A DNA stretch of 45,879 nucleotides from Acetobacter fallax. GTDB taxonomy: Bacteria > Pseudomonadota > Alphaproteobacteria > Acetobacterales > Acetobacteraceae. The stretch covers positions 1 through 45,879 of the forward strand of contig NZ_WOSX01000028.1 of assembly GCF_011516735.1 (NCBI RefSeq). Reading direction: 5' to 3'. The position numbers and the translations under genes are program-made. The notes under the pieces are model-generated. The model was not told where the DNA came from and did not search any database. It was given only the letters and a program-made list of their open reading frames with translations. Shown one piece after another: positions 1-8,438 of the stretch. The stretch's first letter is position 1; each line of letters starts with the position of its first letter.

Positions 1-3
1 CTC

Positions 4-853
4 AGGACCTGTTAATTCATTGAACTGAGCAGGTTGTTGTGATTCACAGGCTTACCAATGGAGGTGAGGCTGTGAGTGACGTGTTTTTGCTGTCTGAGAG
101 CCAGATGGAGCGGATTGAGCCGTTTTTTCCACTGGCACATGGGGTTCCGCGTGTGGATGACCGTCGTGTCCTGAGCGGGATCGTTTACGTGATCCGCAAC
201 GGGCTTCAGTGGAAAGATGCTCCGAAAACCTATGGTCCATACAAGACCTTATACAACCGCTTCATTCGCTGGAGCCGCCTGGGTGTCTTTGACCGGATAT
301 TTACAGCGCTGACAGAACAGGCGGGTCGTTCAAAGCGCCTGATGATCGATGCGACCCATCTCAAGGCTCACCGGACAGCCACCTCCCTGCTCAGAAATGG
401 GCTTTTCCCCGCCATATCGGACGGACAAAAGGCGGCCTGAACTCAAAGCTGCATGCCGTCTGTGATGGTCAGGGTCGGCCTGTTCGGCTGCATCTGACGG
501 CAGGACAGGTCAGCGACTTCAAAGGTGCGGATGTTCTGCTGGCAGACCTGCCGGATGAGACCGAAGAAGTTCTCGGAGACCGGGGATACGACAGCAATAA
601 AATCAGGCAGTTGCTCGCAGAACGCAACATCACCGCCTGTATCCCGCCAAAGAAGAACCGGAACTCAAAGCCATCTTATGACTGGAATCTCTGTAAAAAG
701 CGTCACCTCATCGAAAACATGTTCGCGAAACTTAAAGACTGACGACGTGTTGCGACCAGATACGACCGCTGCGCACACACTTTCATGTCCGCTCTCCACA
801 TCGCAGCAAGCGTCATCTTCTATCTCAAAGAATGAGCCCTGATCCTAGATACG
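4..853 (+). mobile_element. IS5-family insertion sequence, decayed left copy
   Basis: An 850-bp element collinear, without indels, with the copy at 27,330-28,179 but in the opposite orientation. Its left end carries the terminal motif AGGACCTG (4-11), shared with the other copy. At the right end, where the other copy has the inverted match CAGGTCCT, this one reads TAGATACG, so the right inverted repeat is eroded. The transposase has two overlapping reading frames of the IS427/IS1031 type and carries a nonsense codon. No target duplication could be recognised, and the left flank lies outside the window. It is the probable left boundary of the catabolic island and is unlikely to move by itself. 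Confidence 0.85.
72..835 (+). pseudogene. IS5-family transposase, two-frame, with nonsense mutation
   Basis: OrfA runs 72-440. I prefer the GTG at 72 because GGAGG lies at 60-64; an in-frame GTG at 39 is an alternative. It has the IS5 N-terminal DUF4096-like region and the first catalytic Asp in LMIDATHLKAH. OrfB is read in the -1 frame from about 400 to 835, with the second Asp in LGDRGYDSNK and the Glu in HLIENMFAKLK. At 740-742 the codon that is TGG in the intact copy is TGA, removing the last 31 residues. A programmed frameshift between orfA and orfB is usual for this group, but I could not pinpoint a slippery heptamer. Probably inactive. Confidence 0.8.
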
Positions 854-1937
854 TAGAGACATTTACGTGGGAATTTCGAAAGTTACCGCATAAAAACCAT
901 CAATCCGTTTGCGAAGCTGCGCAAACGCAACGCAAACGCCGCCCACCATAAATCGGGAACCTCGGCCATGAGCAGTTCACCGACAAGCAGTTTCCTTCAT
1001 CTCAATGGACCGGCCGAAAGTTCGCATATTTCGAAATATGATGGCGGGTCCTCAGCGACCGACTCGGAAAACCTCTCGCCGGGACAGAAACTGGTCGCAC
1101 GGGCTCCCTGATACCGGCCTGGTTGCACCGGATATGACCATGCCGGACAGGTATCGTCATCCCGCAGGTTCTCAACGATATTATTCGCAAACATGCGCCC
1201 AGGCGAGCGATTTTCTGCGCTCGCAAATAGCCAGCGTGAAGCGGAAGCGACGGCAAAAGCAGGCCGGCCTGTTCCTTCCTCTTCCGGCGGATCACCGGGG
1301 GAACGGCTTCTCGCATCCGTCAGAGCACGGACTGGAAACTGATCTGCCTGTCTGGTTTGTCTGAATAAAAATACCAGTCAGATCGTCATTTATTCAATGA
1401 GAGCACCAGATCGCTTCTTACAAGGACAGTAAATATGGTCAGTATTTCAGGAGTCGGTTTCTTTGGTTCAAAACAAAAATCGCAGACTGCAGGATCAAAT
1501 GCCGGTAACGTCGGTGAAATAGCGGAGCCCGTAGTATTTTAAGGCTGACATTACTCAAAGCAAAAAACCACAGGAGCAGGAATCGCCGCCTGCACTCCCG
1601 ATGACATCGCCAGCCGCAATGCCTTCCAGGCTCAGGAGAGCTGTTTCGGATAGCCATGCTATAATGACTGATGCAGGCAGCGTAAATGCCGAAAATCCAT
1701 AGTTATGCAGCCTCCACCTTACACAAATGACTTCGATCCTCATTTTTAGCCATCAGGATTATTGCCATAGCCACCTGTAGGCAGAAGGCGTCCGTTATTG
1801 AACTCACAAGCATCACATAATCGGGAGCAACATTTTCGTGCTTGCTGTCTGCCGGGTAAAGGTGCTGACTATTATGCGTAAAACGACCATGTGTGCGCAT
1901 GACGAACAAATGAAAACAGACAAACTTCGGGGGAAAG
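854..1937. other. About 1.1 kb without a confident gene, between the IS and pcaI
   Basis: No recognisable gene. A perfect 7-bp stem GTTTGCG/CGCAAAC (907-913 and 920-926) is followed by a second copy of CGCAAACGC. Around 968-1,360 the composition is protein-like but open frames are short and switch, suggesting eroded coding DNA; a 47-codon frame from ATG 968 ends at 1,111. A possible frameshifted small gene lies at 1,435-1,702 and is listed separately. The last 230 bases before pcaI are more AT-rich and presumably carry its promoter. A TATTAT hexamer at 1,870-1,875 could be a -10 element, but no convincing -35 is correctly spaced, so I do not call a promoter. Confidence 0.5.
1435..1702 (+). 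pseudogene. Possible frameshifted small gene, unknown function
   Basis: An ATG at 1,435 follows AAGGACAG with good spacing and opens a 35-codon frame, starting MVSISGVGFFGSKQ and ending at TAA 1,540-1,542 within a TTTT run. Removing one T would continue the frame without a stop to TAG 1,700-1,702, giving about 88 residues, Ser/Gln/Pro-rich towards the C-terminus. I do not recognise the family. Either it is a genuine 35-residue peptide or a gene broken by a one-base insertion; it could also be chance. Confidence 0.25.
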
Positions 1938-2639
1938 ATGATCGACAAGGAGGTTCCGAATATCGCAGAAGCTCTGGGCGATGTGCGCGACGGCTCCACC
2001 ATTATGGTTGGAGGGTTCGGCTCTGTCGGACAACCTGACGCGCTCATTGAGGGCCTGATCGCACAGGGTGCGCGTGATCTCACGATCATCGCCAATAACG
2101 CAGGAACTGGCATGACCGGACTGGCGAAGCTGATGGCAGCCGGCCATGTCCGGAAAATTATCTGCTCTTTTCCCCGTTCAGCGGGATCGACTGTCTTCGA
2201 GGAACTCTTCTCTGCAGGAAAGCTGGAACTCGAAATCGTGCCTCAGGGTACGCTGGCGGAGCGCATACGGGCCGCCGGAGCCGGAATTCCAGCCTTCTAC
2301 ACGGCTACCACTGTCGGAACCAGACTGGCTGAAGGCAAGGAAACCCGTGAGTTCAGTGGACGAACCTATGTCATGGAGCGTGCACTGCACGCAGATGTGG
2401 CTCTTATCGAAGCCTGGAGAACCGACCGGATGGGAAACTGCATCTATCGGGAAAGCGGGCGAAACTTCAACGCAGTCATGGCCATGGCCGGTGACCGGAC
2501 TGTTGTCCAGAGTTGTGGAATGGTGACGCTCGGCATGCTCGATCCGGAAGCCGTTGTGACGCCCGGTATCTTTGTTGATCAGGTGGTTGTTGTTCCGGCC
2601 CATACGCAAATCAATGAGACCGCCGGAGGGATGTGCTGA
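1938..2639 (+). CDS. pcaI: 3-oxoadipate CoA-transferase subunit A
   Basis: Alpha subunit of succinyl-CoA:3-oxoadipate CoA-transferase, which activates beta-ketoadipate to 3-oxoadipyl-CoA in the cytoplasm. At 233 residues it has the usual length. Visible signatures are the N-terminal glycine-rich VGGFG (about residues 24-28) that begins the CoA-transferase family I fold, the segment IIANNAGTG, and the C-terminal VDQVVVVP. GGGGGA sits just upstream of the ATG. It starts the long plus-strand operon, and its stop lies next to the start of pcaJ, as expected for a co-translated heterodimer. The adjacency with pcaJ and pcaF makes a different acyl substrate (for example acetoacetate, as in ScoA/AtoD) unlikely. 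Confidence 0.93.
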   Translation: MIDKEVPNIAEALGDVRDGSTIMVGGFGSVGQPDALIEGLIAQGARDLTIIANNAGTGMTGLAKLMAAGHVRKIICSFPRSAGSTVFEELFSAGKLELEIVPQGTLAERIRAAGAGIPAFYTATTVGTRLAEGKETREFSGRTYVMERALHADVALIEAWRTDRMGNCIYRESGRNFNAVMAMAGDRTVVQSCGMVTLGMLDPEAVVTPGIFVDQVVVVPAHTQINETAGGMC

Positions 2640-2641
2640 TC

Positions 2642-3304
2642 ATGAGTGGTTTTACTCCTCTTTCCCGTAAGCAAATCGCCGCACGCATAGCGCAGGATAT
2701 TCCGGAGGGCTGGTATGTTAATCTTGGAATAGGGATCCCGACGCTGATTGCAGATGCTATTCCCGAAGGCCGTGAAGTCATCCTGCACAGTGAGAACGGC
2801 ATTCTGGGATTTGGGCCGGCTCCTGATCCCGACAAGATTGATCCGTGGCTGATCAACGCCGGAAAACAGCATGTCACCCTGCGTCCCGGGGGCAGTTTTT
2901 TTCATCACGCAGACAGTTTCGCGATCATTCGCGGCGGACATCTTGATCTGTGCGTATTGGGGGCCTTCGAAGTATCTGCAAACGGTGATCTGGCGAACTG
3001 GGCGACTTCCGCACAAGACAGCGCACCGGCTGTCGGAGGCGCAATGGACCTGGCTGTCGGAACAAAGCGTGTCTGGGTCGCCACTGAGCATACGACCCGT
3101 GATGGCAAGCCGAAACTTGTGGAAAGCTGTGCTTATCCGCTTACCGCACAAGGTGTCGTCGGCAGGATTTACACCAATCTCGCGGTCATCGATGTCACGG
3201 AAGGACGGTTTGTCGTGAGAGAGATGGTGCCTGGTCTGAGCCGCGAGGATTTGCAGAAACAGACCGGCACCAGACTGATGTTTGAGGAAATGGAATATGC
3301 GTGA
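2642..3304 (+). CDS. pcaJ: 3-oxoadipate CoA-transferase subunit B
   Basis: Beta subunit partner of PcaI. The protein of about 220 residues carries the SENG motif (about residue 51), whose Glu forms the covalent CoA-thioester intermediate in family I CoA-transferases, preceded by LGIGIPTLIAD. I place the start at ATG 2,642, 11 bases after GGAGGG (2,625-2,630). An in-frame GTG at 2,633 is also possible and would overlap the pcaI stop, but it is only two bases from the Shine-Dalgarno. The gene overlaps pcaF by eight bases, so pcaI, pcaJ and pcaF form one translationally coupled block completing the beta-ketoadipate pathway. Confidence 0.93.
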   Translation: MSGFTPLSRKQIAARIAQDIPEGWYVNLGIGIPTLIADAIPEGREVILHSENGILGFGPAPDPDKIDPWLINAGKQHVTLRPGGSFFHHADSFAIIRGGHLDLCVLGAFEVSANGDLANWATSAQDSAPAVGGAMDLAVGTKRVWVATEHTTRDGKPKLVESCAYPLTAQGVVGRIYTNLAVIDVTEGRFVVREMVPGLSREDLQKQTGTRLMFEEMEYA

Positions 3305-4502
3305 AGCTTATATCTGCGATTTCACGCGCAGTCCGATCGGACGTTATGCCGGAGCCCTGAGCTCTGTGCGCGCCGACGATCTTGCGGCCCACCCGCTGCG
3401 CGTACTGCGTGAACGAAATAGCAGCGTCGACTGGGATGCTCTTGATGATTGCTTCATGGGATGCGCCAATCAGGCGGGCGAGGACAATCGTAACGTTGCG
3501 CGGATGGCAGTTCTGCTGGCGGGATATCCCGTCAGCACACCGGGCACAACCATCAACCGTCTCTGTGGTTCCGGTCTTGATGCGGTCGGACAGGCCGCCC
3601 GCGCCCTGCGCAGCGGCGAAGCCGAACTGATGATTGCCGGCGGTGTTGAGAGCATGTCACGTGCGCCATTCGTGCAGGGAAAAGCGACGGAAGCTTTCTC
3701 CCGTGAAGCAGCTCTTTACGACACAACAATTGGCTGGCGGTTTGTCAATCCGGCTATGCGGGAGGCCTGGGGATGCGACTCCATGCCCGAAACAGGTGAA
3801 AATGTTGCTGAAAGATTTAATATTACACGCGAAGATCAGGATGTTTTTGCTCTCGCATCCCAGGTAAAGACTTCCCGCGCACGGGAAGAAGGCTATTTTG
3901 CACGCGAAATTTCTCCCGTGACCGTCCGGACACGGAAAACGGATGTACTGGTCAGCGACGATGAGCATCCACGCCCGGAAACCACGCTTGAGGGGCTTTC
4001 GAAACTGAGAGCGCCATTTCGTAAAACCGGAGGGACCGTCACGGCTGGAAACGCATCGGGAGTAAATGACGGCTCGGCAGCTCTGCTGCTTGCGACCGAG
4101 GCCGGCGCAAAAAAACATGGTCTGACCCCGCGGGCCCGGGTTATTGCGATGGCGACAGCCGGTGTCGAACCAGCCGTTATGGGGATTGGTCCGGTACCTG
4201 CCGTTCAGCGCGTTCTAAAAAAAACAGGACTGTCTCTTGATGATGTCGATCTCATCGAACTGAACGAAGCATTTGCAAGCCAGTCCCTTGCTGTCCTGCG
4301 CAGTCTTGGATTGCCTGATGACAGTGAAAGGGTCAATCCTCATGGCGGTGCCATTGCCCTTGGTCATCCGCTCGGCATGTCCGGCGCGCGGCTTGCTCTG
4401 ACAGCGGTTAATGGCCTCGAGCAGCGTGGAGGGCGACGTGCACTGGTGACGATGTGCATTGGTGTCGGGCAGGGCATTGCAGCCCTGATCGAACGCATCT
4501 GA
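3297..4502 (+). CDS. pcaF: 3-oxoadipyl-CoA thiolase
   Basis: Cleaves 3-oxoadipyl-CoA with CoA into succinyl-CoA and acetyl-CoA, the last beta-ketoadipate step. From ATG 3,297 it has 401 residues, typical for PcaF. Thiolase catalytic residues are in place: the nucleophilic Cys90 in [13 protein letters not shown], His in [12 protein letters not shown], and Cys387 in [13 protein letters not shown] at 3,282 would extend it in frame, but GAGGAA just before the ATG and the normal thiolase N-terminus favour 3,297. It overlaps pcaJ by eight bases. Sequence alone cannot exclude acetyl-CoA acetyltransferase activity, but the operon context points to PcaF. Confidence 0.92.
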   Translation: MREAYICDFTRSPIGRYAGALSSVRADDLAAHPLRVLRERNSSVDWDALDDCFMGCANQAGEDNRNVARMAVLLAGYPVSTPGTTINRLCGSGLDAVGQAARALRSGEAELMIAGGVESMSRAPFVQGKATEAFSREAALYDTTIGWRFVNPAMREAWGCDSMPETGENVAERFNITREDQDVFALASQVKTSRAREEGYFAREISPVTVRTRKTDVLVSDDEHPRPETTLEGLSKLRAPFRKTGGTVTAGNASGVNDGSAALLLATEAGAKKHGLTPRARVIAMATAGVEPAVMGIGPVPAVQRVLKKTGLSLDDVDLIELNEAFASQSLAVLRSLGLPDDSERVNPHGGAIALGHPLGMSGARLALTAVNGLEQRGGRRALVTMCIGVGQGIAALIERI

Positions 4503-4606
4503 CCGGCTGGCATTTCCAGTTACCTTCGGATTCAGAATATCCAGAATAAATAATAAAAATAACAGAGACAGGACGGAAAGATCCTGCTCATCCTGTGGAG
4601 GCTGGC

Positions 4607-5998
4607 ATGTCTGGCTCTATTCCTTATGAACAACCACCGGCAACTTCGTCTGAGCATTGTGACAAACATGATCACCAGGCTTCGGTGACGACCGGCAGCA
4701 GAGATCCTGCCGGCTGGACGTTCATGCGCACGATCATCATCGCATTGTGCTTCGGCGTGAACATGGTCGACGGTGTCGATGTACTGATGCTTTCCTATGT
4801 TGCACCCACTCTTTCGAAAGGGCTTAATCTGAACGCTGAACAGCTCGGCGTCGTTTTTAGCGCCGGCCTTGCAGGCATGGCGTTTGGCGGGCTGGTCCTT
4901 GCGCCCTTTTCTGACAAAACCGGTCGACGACCTCTCATTATTTTTTCCGTCGTCCTGATGGCCGTCTGTATGATCGCTTCCGGCTATGCCTCGTCCATGG
5001 GAGAGCTTGTTGTATTGCGTATCGGTGTAGGTGCGGGAATCGGAGCTGCACTGGCCGGTATTGCCACGCTTGCAGCCGAATATGCACCGCCTAAACATCA
5101 TGATTTTGCGGTAGCGATGCTACAGGGCGGCTATCCTATTGCCGCGACGATCACGGGTTTCATTGTCGCGCCCCTGATACATACATGGAGCTGGAATGCG
5201 CTTTTGATCGGCGCAGGTATTTTTTCTGCTTCCGCAATACCGCCTTTGTTTTTCTTTCTTCCGGAGTCGATGGAGTTTCTCGCTCAGAAGCGCCCGCGCA
5301 ATGCATTGAACCGTATTCAGGCCATTGAGCGTCGTCTTCATCTTCCACTGACAACCGAACTGCCCCCGCCCGCTCCGGTCGAAACACGAAATACAGGGGT
5401 CGGAGGCCTGTTTCGGGAAGGACGAGCCGCACGAACAGCGCTTCTGTGGACGTCCATCATAAGCGGATTCATGACACTGTATTTTATAATAAGCTGGATT
5501 CCGAAACTGACGGTCGAGGCGGGCCTTGAGGTATCGGATAGCATCTATGCCGGCGCACTTTACAATATCGGAGCATTTCTCGGCAGCGCGACCATTGGTA
5601 TCGTTGCAATCCGCCTTACGCTGCACCGGACAATAATGCTCTATCTGTTTCTGGCAGCAACTGCCCTGATTGTATTCGGTACTATCACAATGCCTCTTGC
5701 AGTCATGCTGTTTGTCGCTTTTCTCATCGGTATCTTTCTTCAGGGTGGATTTAACGGGCATTATCCGCTCGCCGCCAGCCTTTATCCGGTGAAGGTCCGG
5801 GCAACCGGTATGGGCTGGGCCATGGGCGTAGGGCGTATCGGCGCCGTGGCAGGACCCTATATCGGCGGACTTCTTCTCCAGAATCATGTCCGTATTTCCT
5901 ATATTTTTCCGATATACAGCATCCCTCTCGTGATCTGTATCATCTGTGTCTTTTCGATGTCTGTTCTCCAGCGTTCTGCCGGAAGGAGTGTTCCATGA
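4607..5998 (+). CDS. MFS transporter, aromatic/hydroaromatic acid:H+ symporter type
   Basis: Inner-membrane 12-helix carrier of 463 residues. Helix 1 holds the DGVDVLMLSY motif (Asp55, Asp58), typical of the AAHS family (PcaK, BenK and relatives), and the loop between helices 2 and 3 has DKTGRR (about 103-108). Substrate is probably quinate, shikimate or protocatechuate, inferred from its position between pcaF and the dehydrogenase. ATG 4,607 follows GTGGAGG closely; the GTG at 4,595 inside that Shine-Dalgarno is less likely. About 100 bases separate it from pcaF, so a secondary promoter is possible, while its stop overlaps the next gene as ATGA. Confidence 0.88.
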   Translation: MSGSIPYEQPPATSSEHCDKHDHQASVTTGSRDPAGWTFMRTIIIALCFGVNMVDGVDVLMLSYVAPTLSKGLNLNAEQLGVVFSAGLAGMAFGGLVLAPFSDKTGRRPLIIFSVVLMAVCMIASGYASSMGELVVLRIGVGAGIGAALAGIATLAAEYAPPKHHDFAVAMLQGGYPIAATITGFIVAPLIHTWSWNALLIGAGIFSASAIPPLFFFLPESMEFLAQKRPRNALNRIQAIERRLHLPLTTELPPPAPVETRNTGVGGLFREGRAARTALLWTSIISGFMTLYFIISWIPKLTVEAGLEVSDSIYAGALYNIGAFLGSATIGIVAIRLTLHRTIMLYLFLAATALIVFGTITMPLAVMLFVAFLIGIFLQGGFNGHYPLAASLYPVKVRATGMGWAMGVGRIGAVAGPYIGGLLLQNHVRISYIFPIYSIPLVICIICVFSMSVLQRSAGRSVP

Positions 5999-6825
5999 GC
6001 TGGCTTTGTGGTCTCGTAGGTGAAGGAATAGCGGCTTCCCGCAGCCCGGCAATGCACGAACGCGAGGCTAAAAACCTCGGGGAAATTCTTGTCTATCGTG
6101 TTGTGGATACGGCGGCGTGGGAAGGCACTGCAGCCGACCTTCCGGCTATTTTTCAATGGCTGAAACGCTTCAATTATAACGGCGTCAATGTTACGCATCC
6201 TTATAAACAGGCTGTCATTCCGCTGCTTGACGAACTGTCGGATGCAGCTTCGGCTATCGGTGCTGTCAATACGGTCGTATTCCGGAACGGAAAATATATC
6301 GGGCATAATACCGACTGGTCAGGCTATGCGGCGAATTTCCGCAGAACTCTCCCTGATGCCTCGCTTGAGCGGGTCGGACAGATCGGTGCCGGCGGTGCGG
6401 CATCGGCCGTTGGATATGCTCTTCTGACACTTGGTGCCAGAGAGCTGAAGCTTTTCGACGTTGACAGAGCACGTGCAACTGCTCTTGCTGAGCGGCTGCA
6501 GAAACTGTTTCCTGAAACGCGTGTCAGTGCAGTGAGCCGGGTGGAGGATGCGATCACAGGCGCTTCCGGCGTGGTCCAGACATCGCCCATTGGCATGTCC
6601 ACACATCCAGGAGTGCCATTTTCACCGGATCTTCTTTCGTCTGAGCAATGGTTTTCCGAAGTGATTTATTTCCCCAGGGAAACCGAACTCCTTGCTCAGG
6701 CACGAGCAAAAGGATGTCCCACAGTCAGCGGCGTCGGTATGGCGGTCTTCCAGGCTGCTGATGCGTTCGAGCTGTTTACTGGCCTCAGGCCCGACAGGGA
6801 GCGGATGCTAAAGGAGTTTGACTGA
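5995..6825 (+). CDS. Quinate/shikimate dehydrogenase, AroE family, NAD-type
   Basis: A 276-residue AroE-family enzyme predicted to oxidise quinate to 3-dehydroquinate and/or shikimate to 3-dehydroshikimate. It keeps the substrate motif SRSPAMH, catalytic Lys in NVTHPYKQ, Asn/Asp in AVNTVV and HNTDWSGY, and the C-terminal Gln in GVGMAVFQ. The nucleotide site is GAGGAASAVG. After the second strand it reads LFDVDRARA, an acidic residue rather than the NRT of NADP-dependent biosynthetic AroE; this pattern is known from NAD-dependent quinate/shikimate dehydrogenases of catabolism. AAGGAG precedes the ATG, which overlaps the transporter stop. Preference between quinate and shikimate cannot be decided here. 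Confidence 0.85.
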   Translation: MSWLCGLVGEGIAASRSPAMHEREAKNLGEILVYRVVDTAAWEGTAADLPAIFQWLKRFNYNGVNVTHPYKQAVIPLLDELSDAASAIGAVNTVVFRNGKYIGHNTDWSGYAANFRRTLPDASLERVGQIGAGGAASAVGYALLTLGARELKLFDVDRARATALAERLQKLFPETRVSAVSRVEDAITGASGVVQTSPIGMSTHPGVPFSPDLLSSEQWFSEVIYFPRETELLAQARAKGCPTVSGVGMAVFQAADAFELFTGLRPDRERMLKEFD

Positions 6826-7652
6826 TGAAACGGGAACTCTCCCTTGCGCATCTGACGGTTATCTCTCTCCCTCCACCGGAAATGATCCGTGTTGCCTCCC
6901 GTACCGGCTATCAGAGTGTGGGACTTCGTCTGATCCGCGTGACGCCGCAAAGTCCGGGTTATCCTCTGATGGACGATGCTGTCATGTTACGTGAAACACG
7001 TGCAGCAATGTCCGAAACAGGTATCCGGGTTCATGACATTGAATTCGTGAAACTGGAACCCGATCTGAATGTGCAGTCGCTTGACCGGTTCTGTGCCACT
7101 GGTGCGGAACTCGGAGCATCGCGCCTGATCGTGGCGCCCTACGATCCTGATCTGTCCCGGATGGCCGACAGATTTGCCGAAATCTGTGCCTTGTCTGCCA
7201 GTTATGGGCTCGGTGTGGTCCTTGAATTCTTTCCCTGGACCGTCGTGCCGAATCTTGCAGAGGCTCTGGCATTGCGTAAGCAGGCCGGATCACCGGAAAA
7301 TGGTGGTATCCTGGTGGACGCCCTGCATTTCTTCCGATCAGGCAGCAGCTTTTCGGATCTTCAGGGTCTGAACTCTGCCGTGCTGCCTTTTCTTCATCTG
7401 TGTGATGGACCGGCGCATGGCGCAGACGATCTGGAAGGACGTCTCCGGGAGGCCCGTGCTGAGCGCCTGGCACCGGGAGAAGGTGTCCTTCCGCTACATT
7501 CCCTGATTGCGGCAATGCCAGCTGAAATTCCTGTCAGTCTTGAAGTGCCTCTTGAGCGGATGACTGCAGAAAGAGGCGCTGAGGCTGTCGCCCTTCACGT
7601 CTCCCGGGCAGCGACACGATGTCTTGAAGTGATGGAGTGTTCATCATGCTGA
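6825..7652 (+). CDS. TIM-barrel protein, sugar phosphate isomerase/epimerase family
   Basis: A 275-residue AP-endonuclease-2/xylose-isomerase-like barrel. Candidate metal ligands are Glu134 in LEFFPWT, Asp165 and His168 in VDALHFF, His191 and Asp194 in HLCDGP, and Glu240 in SLEVPLE. The spacing of Glu134, Asp165, residue 191 and Glu240 nearly equals the QuiC dehydratase domain encoded two genes downstream (134, 165, 191, 239), with His replacing Gln191. It may be a dehydroshikimate-related dehydratase, epimerase or isomerase, but no specific reaction can be assigned. AAGGAG lies 8 bases before the ATG, and the start overlaps the dehydrogenase stop by one base. A paralogue with the same EF(F/M)PWT motif is at 23,715-24,533. 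Confidence 0.8.
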   Translation: MKRELSLAHLTVISLPPPEMIRVASRTGYQSVGLRLIRVTPQSPGYPLMDDAVMLRETRAAMSETGIRVHDIEFVKLEPDLNVQSLDRFCATGAELGASRLIVAPYDPDLSRMADRFAEICALSASYGLGVVLEFFPWTVVPNLAEALALRKQAGSPENGGILVDALHFFRSGSSFSDLQGLNSAVLPFLHLCDGPAHGADDLEGRLREARAERLAPGEGVLPLHSLIAAMPAEIPVSLEVPLERMTAERGAEAVALHVSRAATRCLEVMECSSC

Positions 7653-8401
7653 CCAGTATGCAGGGTGAAATACCAGCTGTGATTTGTCCGATCATCTGCA
7701 GGACGTCTGAAGAGGCTGTTCATTTTATCCGGCGGCTTTCGAAAGACCACAGAACGGACATCGTTGAACTGCGCCTCGATTATATGTGGCCGGATATGAC
7801 CGTGGACGGACTTGTCCAGCTTTGCACTACAGCAAAAGATATTCTGGGCGAAAAGCCGCTCATTGCTACATTTAGGACACATGCAGAAGGTGGTGAAGCA
7901 TCCATCGCGGATGCTGAATATGTTGCCCTGAAATGCGATATCGCGAAAGCTGGCTGCGCTTCTTATATCGATGTCGAATACAATCGGGGCAGAAGTGTTG
8001 TGGATAATATCCTCGGATCTGCCCGGATGTATGGTATGAAAACTATACTATCTACACACGACTTTCAAAAAACTGACTCTGAAGAACGTCTTCTTGAAAA
8101 GCTTGTCAGCATGAAACAGACGGGTCCTGATATCGTCAAAATGGCTGTTATGCCGCTCAGACCGGATGATGTTCTGCGTCTCCTGTCGGCAACTGCTGCC
8201 ATGAAAGACCTTTATCCGGATACACCTCTGATTACCATGTCGATGGGCAGGCTCGGTGCCGTGTCGCGTCTGATCGGTGGTGTGTTTGGCTCCATTGCCA
8301 CCTTCGCTGCGGCCGGACATGGATCTGCGCCGGGGCAGATGCAACTTGGCCCCATGCGGGATGTTCTGACAATCATATCGGAGGCATCGGGGTCAGCCTG
8401 A
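7646..8401 (+). CDS. aroD: 3-dehydroquinate dehydratase, type I
   Basis: Class I (Schiff-base) dehydroquinase of 251 residues, converting 3-dehydroquinate to 3-dehydroshikimate. All class I active-site residues are visible: Glu41 and Arg43 in ELRLDY, His138 in LSTHDF, the Schiff-base Lys165 in DIVKMAVMP, Arg202 in SMGRLG, and Gln231 near SAPGQM. I use ATG 7,646, eight bases after GGAG; a GTG at 7,637 is in frame but lies at the Shine-Dalgarno itself. It overlaps the preceding gene by seven bases. Its place in a catabolic operon suggests it serves quinate breakdown rather than chorismate synthesis, for which another dehydroquinase probably exists elsewhere in the genome. Confidence 0.92.
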   Translation: MLTSMQGEIPAVICPIICRTSEEAVHFIRRLSKDHRTDIVELRLDYMWPDMTVDGLVQLCTTAKDILGEKPLIATFRTHAEGGEASIADAEYVALKCDIAKAGCASYIDVEYNRGRSVVDNILGSARMYGMKTILSTHDFQKTDSEERLLEKLVSMKQTGPDIVKMAVMPLRPDDVLRLLSATAAMKDLYPDTPLITMSMGRLGAVSRLIGGVFGSIATFAAAGHGSAPGQMQLGPMRDVLTIISEASGSA

Positions 8402-8438
8402 TCGGATATTCAACAACCCCGGGTGGCAGGAGTACAGA

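Noticed and set aside
525..842. A 105-codon plus-strand frame in the left IS
   Set aside because: It is out of frame with orfB; the real orfB frame contains the GDRGYD and transposase C-terminal motifs.
1005..1364. A 119-codon plus-strand frame before pcaI
   Set aside because: No recognisable motif or Shine-Dalgarno; all frames in this stretch are partly open, so I treat it as eroded intergenic DNA.
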